Source of the DNA: Chrysaora quinquecirrha
Taxonomy: Eukaryota > Cnidaria > Scyphozoa > Semaeostomeae > Pelagiidae
DNA length: 64,000 nt
NCBI GenBank assembly: GCA_014526335.1
Contig: JACTAT010000016.1
Span: forward strand, 1,929,139-1,993,138
Direction: 5' to 3'
A program made the translations under genes and the position numbers. The notes below the pieces were generated by a model. That model was given only the letters and a program-made list of their open reading frames with translations, ran no database searches and was not told the origin of the DNA. Position 1 is the first letter of the stretch. Each line of letters begins with the position of its first letter. This document shows positions 19,987-30,300 of this stretch, one piece after another.

Positions 19987-20463
19987 CTATCCTGTTGTTG
20001 TAGTATTACTAACATGATGAAAGGGTCTTATATCAGGTATAGGGTCAATGATATTCATAACTGATTGATACGTTCCAGCGCATAACAGAACTATACCAAC
20101 GATCAACAATAACCATGCACATACTTTCTTTACATCGGGTTTCTCTGGGTGATGTCTCACTTTTAAGTAGAATGCAGGCGGCAGGACATATATAATTAAT
20201 GTACAACCAATCGCACCGACGATACCCCAAAGCATATTAACCTGCGGAAAGAAAAGGAATTTGTACATTTAAATTTGTTTTAGATTCTAACTTCATTAAA
20301 TCAGCTTGTCCTTGTGGTATTGCCTCTAATAAACGCCTAGCTTCAAAAAAATCTTTTTTAACAAATGCCTCTTTTGACACAATAATGGTATAAGCCACCC
20401 CGTGTAATAAAATCTTTCCTCAAACTTATCTAATACCTTTAGAATTTTCGAGATTTTAAATAG

Positions 20464-20494
<31 letters not shown>

Positions 20495-23400
20495 TATCAT
20501 CTTCATCATCATCATCATTATCATCTTCACCATCATCATCATCGTTATTATTTTAACACGCTGAAACCCTTCAGTTCAAAAAGTTACACTGATATTCAAT
20601 TGTAAACAGTAAATACATACTATTAAGATAATATAAAAAATTCTCCGTTCTTCAAGAAGGGTCGTGTTTTGATTTGTATTTCAGCTCATCAAGTGCATTT
20701 TTAATCGATTTTTAAAACACCTGAGTAACTGCGTATTTCTTATATCAGCTGGGATGTCGATCCATGCTTTCAAGGCAGAGTAACGGAATCCCTTTTTAGC
20801 ATGTAAGGTTTTTAGCCTGGGAAAGAGGAGATTCTCAGAGTTCCTTGTTTCACATTTCCCTGTTTCACATTTTGAATACGAGGATCTGTATTGGAATTCA
20901 TCTTAAAGAAGCTCAAGAAGCAATAAGAATACTCCTAAACTTTAGGCAACCATAAATCGGCATCATTCACTTGCATTACTTAAAGTTGACATGAAAAAAC
21001 ACTGTGACATTATAAACCGATTCTTAGCCGTCATATTATGAAGAAAACGCTGCCAATCACCTATTGGTATTTGCATATTTACCTGAGGCACCACATAAGC
21101 AAGTCCGTATGCGGAGAAAACTATCAGAAATGTTTCCAGAAACCAAACAGGTCTCGATGGTCCATTCAGGCGATGATTTGAGATGCTTCTGATGAAGCTA
21201 GAAGCTCCCAATATATCCCATCTGCGAACCCGCTCGTGACTCCAGATCATCTACAAATGAACAGCACTTTGACTTAAAACTTTGATGACATAATGTGTGT
21301 TTCGTAGCATCCCCTAATTTCCTACCTACTGCCCATATTCAGAAGGACGATAATTATGCTACTCACTTTGTTCAGAGTTTGTCTGCAGGGAACAATCAAC
21401 AGTGGAAAACTCAATAGTAAAACAAAGCCCAGGGCAGCACGACCAGCGGTTATGACAACATCATCATGCGCATAGTTGCGTGTGATATCTTGAGCTGTGT
21501 ATCTTCTGAACTGAAATGGAAGATAGATATAGTCAATAATGTTTTAGAATCACCAAAAGGAAGAGGAAGAAAAGAAGAAAAAGGGGGTTAAATGAAATTT
21601 AAAACTTAAATGACAAATCGAGGAAAGAAATAAAGGGAAAGATCTACTGCCGAAAAAGATGATGAAAGAAAACAACATAAAGAAGAAGAGGGAGCAGATA
21701 AAAAAGGGCACAAAGACGAAGAAGAAGAAAATATGACAAAGAAGAAGAAAATATGACAAAGAAGAAGAAGACGAAGGAGAAGAAGAAGAACAATAGAAGA
21801 AGAAGAAAAAGAAGAAGAAGAAGAAAACGAGGACCCACTACCGAATAAGACGATCAAAGAAAACAAAATAAAGGAGAAGGGGGAGAAGACAAAAAAGAAC
21901 AAAGATGAAGAAGAAGAAAAGAAGACAAAGAAGAAGAAGATGACGAAGAAGACGGAGAAGAAGAAGAGAATCCACTACCGAGTAAGACGATCAAAGAAAA
22001 CAAAATAAAGGAGAAGGGGGAGAAGACAAAAAGAACAAAGATGAAGAAGAAGAAAAGAAGACAAAGAAGAAGAAGATGACGAAGAAGACGGAGAAGAAGA
22101 AGAGAATCCACTACCGAATAAGACGATCAAAGAAAACAAAATAAAGGAGAAGGGGGAGAAGACAAAAAGAACAAAGATGAAGAAGAAGAAAAGAAGACAA
22201 AGAACAAAGGATGACGAAGAAGACGGAGAAGAAGAAGAGAATCCACTACCGAATAAGACGATCAAAGAAAACAAAATCAGGGAGAAGGGGGAGAAGACAA
22301 AAAAGAACAAAGATGAAGAAGAAGAAAAGAAGACAAAGAAGTAGAAGATGACGAAGAAGAAGAAGAAGAAGAGAATCCACTACCGAATATGAAGATCAAA
22401 GAAAACAACATAAAGGAGAAGAGAGAAGAAAAGAAAAGAAGACAAAGAAGGAGAGGAAGAAGAAAAAGAAAAAGAAGAAGAAGAGGATCCACTACCGAAA
22501 AAGACGATGAAAGAAAACAACATAAAAGAGAAGAGGGAGAAGACAAAAAAGAACAAAGACAAAGAGGAAGAAAAGAAGACGAAGAAGAAGAAGAAGAAAA
22601 AGAAGAAGACAAAGATGAAGACTAAAAAGGCAACAAAGAAGAAGAAGAAATAGGAGAGGATCGACTACCGAAAAAGACGATGAAAAAAATTACATAAAGG
22701 AGAAGTGGGAGAAGGCATTATGAAGAAGGTGACAAAGATAAAGAACAAGATAAGAGAAAAGAGAAGAACGAGAAGACAAAAAAGAAGAAGAGGAAGAAAG
22801 AAGAAAAGGAAATGAAGATAAAAACAACAAATTTAATGACAAATCGAAGAAAGGAATAAAGGGAAAGATGCACGACCGAAAAGGAGGAAAAAAGAAAACA
22901 ACAGAAAGGAGAAGAGGGAGAACACAAAGACGAAGAAGACAGGACAAAGAAGGAGACAAAGAAGAAGATGACGGTGAAGGCAAAGAAAAAGGTGAGGATG
23001 ATAAGCAAGAAGCTGAGAACGAGGAAGATGTAGACCAAGGAAAAGATGAAGAAGAAGATGAGAATCCACTACCGAATAAGAATATCAAAGAAAACAAAAT
23101 AAAGGAGAAGGGGAGAAGACAAAAAAGAACAAACAGGAAGAAGAAGAAGAAGTGGAAAAGGAGAAGAAGTTGACAAAGGCGGAGAAGAATATGCAAGAGA
23201 AGAAAAGATGAAGAAGATGACAAAGACGGAGAAGAAGGTGACGAAGAAGAAGAAGAAGCAAATAACAAGAGGAAGACAAAGAAGAAGGCGACCAAGAGGA
23301 AAAAGACCAAGACAGAAGAAAAAGACTAAGGTGAAGGAGAAGGCAAAGAGTAAGAGGACAACGAAGAATATAAAGGAACAACTTTTCAAACATAATAAAG

Positions 23401-24729
23401 TAATTTACCTGAAAATATCCAAAGAAACTAACAGAGAAGTTCATGATGTATGTGACTCCCATTGCAATGAACAAAATTAATCTTTTATTTTTTCTAGTTT
23501 GATTCCTCAGTTCCATATGCATTGGTAGAATATTGAAGTGACATGAAAATGTTAATTCAGATATTGAAACACAGGTCAAGAACTGACGAAGGCTGTGTGG
23601 ATGCCATTTGACTGGGTTGTCTTGTCTTTTAACTGGACCTCCAAGATGGTCTTCAACTGAACGATACACGACGCATCCGCAAAGTAGTAGGCCGCAGAAA
23701 ACACTGAAAGAAGAAATGAAATGTAAGTGTTACTGCAAGTATTCCAACAACGAACAAACTTTCTTTTTAAGACCCATTCTTACAAAATAGAGTTCATGAT
23801 ATTCGACTGCCAGCCCGCTACTCGTAACACACCTTTTTTATTCAGAACCACTTTATAAGGAACCTACATGTAGAAGTCCGAGAAATTTAAAGAACTTATA
23901 CTACTTACGATGAAATCGCCACGGAACTTTTCAATTTTGAATATTTTGATTATGCAACCAATCAAGAATTAGGAAGCCGTTCCATTCATCCGCAGTTAAA
24001 TATTGCAGAATTTCATGTTATATCAGATGGATGTCTTTCTTGGTTTTCAGCTTTGCTCGCATGCAAGTGTCTCCTTAAAATAGTCATGACACTTAATACT
24101 CTTAGGTGCCTAATTGCCATCCCCCCATGCTAATTAATTTTTTGAAAATTTTCCAACCCCCCAATCTTATTAGGGCTCCCACTTATTAGGATTTGCATGA
24201 ATATTGTTGTCGATATTTCTTGCTTAATTGACTGTGACTTTCTTAGTGTGAAATTTCACTTATACACGCTATTTGTTAGAACTATCAATTGCCTTAGCCC
24301 AGGAGTACTTAAGGGGCCCGTCGCACTGTGTTTCTGCAAATTCCTGACAAAGTTTGTCAAACGAATTCAGACCCCCGTTTATTTTGATCCCCCTGCCAGT
24401 TAGATCCTGACTGCAGTTCATTCAAGGGGACCTCCATCTACCATCCATTACCTCGAGATGACAGGAGACAGAGCTCTCCGAATCTTTGTGCCGTTAAATA
24501 TCAAAGCGATGATCATCATGTCTAACACTGCGTCACACACAGCCTTGAAAAGTGCAAATATGTTTACTATGTGCTTATATTCTAACCTTAAGCTTGATGT
24601 ATACTGAAGTGCCGATAGATTTTTCAGCAGTGAAATTGGAAAAACAAGGATAGAAGTCATCGAGAGGATTACAATTCTTCGTGTCCAGAAACCTCTGCCT
24701 CCAGATATATACTGGATCAATGGCTCTAT
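19987..24729 (-). CDS. SLC38-type sodium-coupled neutral amino acid transporter, left-arm copy, 5' part missing
   Basis: This is a plasma- or lysosomal-membrane amino acid transporter of the AAAP/SLC38 group. Exons are 24729-24587, 23703-23409, 21510-21367, 21250-21083 and 20241-19987. They join in phase to 334 residues and a stop. Recognisable SLC38 landmarks are the ISLLKNLSALQYTSSL helix start, FSCHFNILPMHMEL (compare the F-x-CH-x-x-x-LP-x-x-x-EL core of SNATs) and AHDDVVITAGRAALGF before a further membrane segment. The C terminus has two hydrophobic helices and a short polar tail. About 150-200 N-terminal residues are absent, because the gene runs into the central 500-N gap. Intron 2 is a 2-kb GAA-rich tract. 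The gene converges with NMT, 1.25 kb apart. I cannot say which SLC38 paralogue it is. Confidence 0.88.
20463..20553. repeat. (ATC)n microsatellite in last intron of left SLC38
   Basis: Mostly perfect CATCAT repeats with a few interruptions. Confidence 0.95.
21545..23395. repeat. 1.85-kb GAA-rich polypurine tract in left SLC38 intron 2
   Basis: Almost pure purine on the plus strand. A higher-order unit of about 135 bp, marked by CACTACCGAATAAGACGATC, recurs near 21835, 21972, 22108, 22245 and 22378. The 47-bp unit that is amplified in the right arm occurs here about once, near 23260-23310. Ser/Leu-rich or Lys/Glu-rich frames across this tract are composition artefacts. Confidence 0.95.
23835..24425. 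other. Left-arm-specific block in SLC38 intron 1
   Basis: Flanks on both sides align to the right arm, but this ~590-bp block does not; the right arm has an unrelated ~505-bp block at 27661-28165. I see no gene in it. Confidence 0.5.
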
Positions 24730-24846
24730 CTGCAAAATGAATGCAAATATCATTGCTACATCAACTATGTGGATTGGCAAAGAGAGAACAAAGACATAAT
24801 AAAAAAGAAGTGAGTGGTTTTTTTCAATTTTCTACCTTGAAATTTG

Positions 24847-24990
24847 CTGAGATATGACCATCCAAAGAAATACATTTTAATAGGAAATCGCTGTATTTTT
24901 GATCTGGTTCATAAAGTTTAGAACCTAGCACAAAAATACAGTGATTTTCTATTGAAATTTATTTCTTCAAATGGCTATATCTCAGCCAAT
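24847..24990. repeat. Inverted-repeat MITE upstream of first visible SLC38 exon (left)
   Basis: About 55-bp arms: GCTGAGATATGACCATCC and the inverse GGCTATATCTCAGC at the ends, and CAAAAATACAG facing CTGTATTTTTG inside. Right-arm version at 26945-27085. Confidence 0.7.
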
Positions 24991-25643
24991 GCTTGATGTA
25001 TTTGACTGATTTTGCACATGTAAACATTATTTTGACACTCTTTCAGAAAATGAAGAGCAAATTGAGAAATTCTAAAAATTGTTTTTCCACTTTGCCACTC
25101 TATTTTAAAATTTTGTACTACTCAAAGACTATGTCTTAATATTTTCTTTTATAATCATGATTACAAAATCCTACACACATTTTTAGTAAAAAAACTTAAA
25201 AATTGGTCAATTGTGGAAAATGGCTAAAATGTTCAGAGGAGTTCGATGGGTACCTAGTAATGAAAATTTTTTTGCTTATGTCTAAAGTTCAAGTAGAACA
25301 AAGTATTTCCACTACTATGGTGCATGAATATATGTTAAATAGCTGCAGTTATCCTTCCACTGAAGAATTAGCTTTCTTTCATGTTAATAACCATAAAGTT
25401 ATACCTGATCATATATCAAGATGAAGTATACAGCTGAGACCAAATATAAGATGAAAAACAGAGTAATTTGGACAATTCTCTAGAAGAAAGAAAAAATGGT
25501 GGTACATTTAACGTTCTGGATCCGAGAGATTAAAGATTGGGATCCTTGGGGCTTCCCCATCCCCCAACATAACATAAGTTCCACAATACCTTGCACCTCT
25601 GCCAGCCTGAAAACCCACTAAGTGCCAACGTTGTATCAACTGG

Positions 25644-26143
25644 NNNNNNNNNNNNNNNNNNNNNNNNNNNNNNNNNNNNNNNNNNNNNNNNNNNNNNNNN
25701 NNNNNNNNNNNNNNNNNNNNNNNNNNNNNNNNNNNNNNNNNNNNNNNNNNNNNNNNNNNNNNNNNNNNNNNNNNNNNNNNNNNNNNNNNNNNNNNNNNNN
25801 NNNNNNNNNNNNNNNNNNNNNNNNNNNNNNNNNNNNNNNNNNNNNNNNNNNNNNNNNNNNNNNNNNNNNNNNNNNNNNNNNNNNNNNNNNNNNNNNNNNN
25901 NNNNNNNNNNNNNNNNNNNNNNNNNNNNNNNNNNNNNNNNNNNNNNNNNNNNNNNNNNNNNNNNNNNNNNNNNNNNNNNNNNNNNNNNNNNNNNNNNNNN
26001 NNNNNNNNNNNNNNNNNNNNNNNNNNNNNNNNNNNNNNNNNNNNNNNNNNNNNNNNNNNNNNNNNNNNNNNNNNNNNNNNNNNNNNNNNNNNNNNNNNNN
26101 NNNNNNNNNNNNNNNNNNNNNNNNNNNNNNNNNNNNNNNNNNN
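25644..26143. other. Assembly gap, exactly 500 N, at the palindrome centre
   Basis: The run is exactly 500 N, the same as the second gap, so it is a placeholder of unknown real size. It separates two contig ends that carry the same sequence in inverse orientation. Confidence 1.
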
Positions 26144-26944
26144 GCACATCAGGTCTGGAACATTTCATTGCAAGTTCATTAACTGCATTCATTCCTATGA
26201 AAGAAATTGATTTGAGCTTGTATAGGCAAAATGTAACATTTGAATCACCATTATGGGGAGGGGGGTAAGTTGGAGAAATTGCTTCTTAACAGGTGGGACA
26301 TATGGCAAATGTGGACAATTTCTTGGCCAGTTGATACAAAGTTGGCACTAAGTGGGCTAGCGGAGGTGCAAGATCTTGTGGAACTTATGTGATCTTAGGG
26401 GGTAGCCTCAAGAATCCCAATCCTTTACTACTGGGATAGAGAATGTTAAATGTACCACAATTTTTATCTTTTTTCTAGAGAATTGTTCAGATTACTCTAT
26501 TTTTCATCTTATACTTGGTCTCAGCTGTATACTTCATCTTGATATATGATCAGGTATAATCTTACCGTTATTAACACAAAAGAAAGCTAATTCTTCACTT
26601 GGAAGATAACTGCTGCTATTTCACATACATTAATAGGAAACACAAATGTAGACATAAGCAAAAAATTTTCAATACTACCCGTGGGAACTCCTCTGAACAT
26701 TTTAGCCATTTTCCACAATTGACCAATTTTTTAAGTTTTCTACTAAAATGCTTGTAGGATTTTGCAAACATGATTATAAAAGAAAATTAAAACCTAGTCT
26801 TTGAGTAGTACGCAATTTTAAAAAAGATTGTCATTAAAGTGAAAAAACAATTTTTAGAATTTCTCAATTTGCCCTTCATTTTCTGAAAGAGTGTCAAAAA
26901 TAATGCTTACTTGTGCAAAATCAGTCAAATACATCAAATATTAG

Positions 26945-27085
26945 CGGAGATATGGCCATTCGAAGAATATTTTTCCATAGCAAATAACTGTATTTTTGTG
27001 CCCAGTTCTAAACTTTATGAACCAGATCAAAAATACAGCGATTTCCTATTGAAATGTATTTCTTTGGGTGGCCATATCTCTATTT
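26945..27085. repeat. Inverted-repeat MITE upstream of first visible SLC38 exon (right)
   Basis: Right-arm counterpart of 24847-24990. Confidence 0.7.
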
Positions 27086-27109
27086 AATATTTTCCTAATT
27101 GGTGCATTT

Positions 27110-27225
27110 TCATCCGCATTTGGGTATAAATTCTGCCTAGTCAGTTGTTTCGGTCTGTTTCTGAAATTTGTACCCTGGGGATTGGCAGATGAAAAAAGCT
27201 TCTAAGTATGTCTAAAGGTGTTCCA
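27110..27225. repeat. Short interspersed repeat, copy 2, right-arm specific
   Basis: Same family as 6053-6182, located just upstream of the first visible exon of right-arm SLC38. The left arm at about 24790-24840 lacks it. Confidence 0.6.
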
Positions 27226-27350
27226 CTTTTTTGTTGTTTCAAGATAAAAAATTGAAAAAAAACTACTCACTTCTTTTTTATTATGTCTTTGTTCTCTCTT
27301 TGCCAATAAACATAGTTGATGTAGCAATGATATTTGCATTCATTTTGCAG

Positions 27351-30300
27351 ATAGAGCCATTGATTCAGTACATATCTGGAGGCAGAGGTTTCTGGACACG
27401 AAGAATTGTAATCCTCTCGATGACCTCTATCCTTGTTTTTCCAATTTCACTGCTGAAAAATCTATCGGCACTTCAGTATACATCAAGCTTAAGGTTAGAA
27501 TATAAGCATATAGTAAACATATTTGCACTTATCAAGGCTGTGTGTGACGCAGTGTTAGATATGATGATCATCCCTTTGATATTTAACGGCACAAAGATTC
27601 AGGAGAACTCTGTCTCCCGTCATCTCGGGGTTATGGATGGTAGATGGAGCTCCCCTCGAATGTTGCCCAGAAAAATATCAAAGGCTTGTTATTGTGATGA
27701 GTGCTGTCTTATTTGGATGTAGCCAGCTCGCTTTTTTACGCAAATAGTTTATCCCCACTAAATAAAGAATGTTAATAACATTCATTGAATTGCATATCAC
27801 CCACAAAACTCGGCGAAAATCACCCCAGTTTTTGAAGAGTTTCGTATTGGAAAGCTCTGGTTTAATGTAAACATCAACCACTATCCGATATGAAAACCAA
27901 CATGCTCCAAAAGCTATCGGGTACATTGTAAACCGGGCCACAGTGTATGTCTGTGAAGATTGCAAGCAGAGTTCTCTGCGACAGAGCTGAACAGTTCTCG
28001 AGAGCTGAGAATTTCGCAAATTTTTTTCTACAGACGTGTCGAGTCGCAAGTACTGAAACCTGACAAATCTACCCTGGTTCAATATATCAAAACCATCCAG
28101 CTTTCATTTTTTGGCCATCGTCATTTTTTGCCATGTAGGTTCATTATGATGTGTTTCTTTATAAAAAAGCGTGTATCACGAGTAGCGGGCTGGCAATCAC
28201 ATCGATATGGTAAACTTTATTTCATAAGAATGCGTCTTAAAAAGAAAGATTGTTCGGTGTTGGAATAGACAATTTCAACTAAGGGCAACGTTTTCAAACC
28301 AATTGAAAATTAGTTCATAGAGAAATTTCGACTTCAGATTCGAACTCAGCACGTTCTTTTTAGTGTTGTGGCAAATTCGTATGCTTCTAGTCCTTACGAT
28401 GTTGATTTTGTTGCGATTAAAACATTCCGCGTTGAACAGGCTTGGCACAATTTGGAAAAACAACAAAATTTCCTTTGCTGTTAAGCTTCGGCTGCTGCGT
28501 ACCATTGTTACTTCTGTGCTACTTTATGGGTGTGAAGCGTGGACATACAATGCAGAAATCGAAAGGAAGATAAAAGCTTTTGAACTGAAGTGTTACCGTA
28601 GACTGCTGGGCATCACTTACCGCGACCGGCGCACTAACATCTCAGTCTTGGAAGAAGTTGAAAGGCAGGCTGGCCGGCTGAAACCGTTACTAGAAATAGC
28701 AAAAGCACGGAAGATGAGATGGTTTGGGCATGTCACGCGTCATCCGGATGATTTTCCATTGGCCCACACCATTATTCATGGCGCTGCACCTGGAAGAAGA
28801 GGCCGCGGCAGACCAAGAGACAATTGGGGTGGTGACATCCAGAGATGGACAGGACTGGGCTGTGTTGACTGCACGAGGACCGCTCAGGACAGAACTTGTT
28901 GGCGCTCTACTGTTGCTTAGTCCACGGATGCCAGCCATCTATGACGCTGTTGATTGATTAGAGAGTTTTCTCTTCTTTGCGGATGTGTCGTGTATCGTTC
29001 AGTTGAAGACCATCTTGGAGGTCCAGTTAAAAGACAAGACAACCCAGTCAAATGGCATCCACATAGCCTACGCCAGTTCTTGACCTGTGTTTCAATATCT
29101 GAATTAACATTTTCATGTCACTTCAATATTCTACCAATGCACATGGAACTGAGGAATCAAACTAGAAAAAATAAAAGATTAATTTTGTTCATTGCAATGG
29201 GAGTCACATACCTTATGAACTTCTCTGTTAGTTTTTTTGGATATTTTCAGGTAAATGACTTTATTATATTTGATACGTTTTTCCTTTATATTCTTTGTTG
29301 TCTTCTTACTCTTTGCCTTCTCCTTCATCTTGGTCTTTTCTTCTATCTTCGCCTTTTTTTCTTGGTCGCCTTCTTCTTTGTCTTCCTCTCGTTATTTGCT
29401 TCTTCTTCTTTGTCGCCTTCTTCTTTGTCTTCCTCTCGTTATTTGCTTCTTCTTCTTCGTTGCCTTCTTCTTTGTCTTCCTCTCGTTATTTGCTTCTTCT
29501 TCTTCGTTGCCTTCTTCTTTGTCTTCCTCTCGTTATTTGCTTCTTCTTCTTCGTTGCCTTCTTCTTTGTCTTCCTCTCGTTATTTGCTTCTTCTTCTTTG
29601 TCGCCTTCTTCTTTGTCTTCCTCTCGTTATTTGCTTCTTCTTCTTCGTTGCCTTCTTCTTTGTCTTCCTCTCGTTATTTGCTTCTTCTTCTTCGTTGCCT
29701 TCTTCTTTGTCTTCCTCTCGTTATTTGCTTCTTCTTCTTCGTCGCCTTCTTCTTTGTCTTCCTCTCGTTATTTGCTTCTTCCTCTCGTTATTTGCTTCTT
29801 CTTCTTCGTCGCCTTCTTCTTTGTCTTCCTCTCGTTATTTGCTTCTTCTTCTTCGTTGCCTTCTTCTTTGTCTTCCTCTCGCTATTTGCTCTTCTTCTTC
29901 ATTGCCTTCTTCTTTGTCTTCCTCTCGTTATTTGCTTCTTCTTCTTCGTTGCCTTCTTCTTTGTCTTCCTCTCGTTATTTGCTTCTTCTTCTTCGTTGCC
30001 TTCTTCTTTGTCTTCCTCTCGTTATTTGCTTCTTCTTCTTCGTCGCCTTCTTCTCTGTATTTGTCATCTTCTTCATATTTTTTTCTCTTGCATATTCTTC
30101 TGCGCCTTTGTCAACTTACTTCTCATTCTTCTCCCTCTTTTTTCTTTTTCTTCTTCATCTTTTCCTTGGTCTACATCTTCCTCGTTCTCAGCTCCTTGTA
30201 TATCATCCTCGCCTTCTTCATTGCCCTCACCTTCATCTTCTTCTTTGTCTCCTTCTTTGTCCTTTTTCATCGCCTTTGACTTCCTCTTCTTTTTTATCTC

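Noticed and set aside
21550..23389. Many Ser/Phe/Leu-rich or Lys/Glu-rich frames on both strands
   Set aside because: They are products of the GAA polypurine tract in an SLC38 intron.
25508..26268. Open frames of about 200 codons crossing the central gap
   Set aside because: Most of their length is N; there is no protein evidence.
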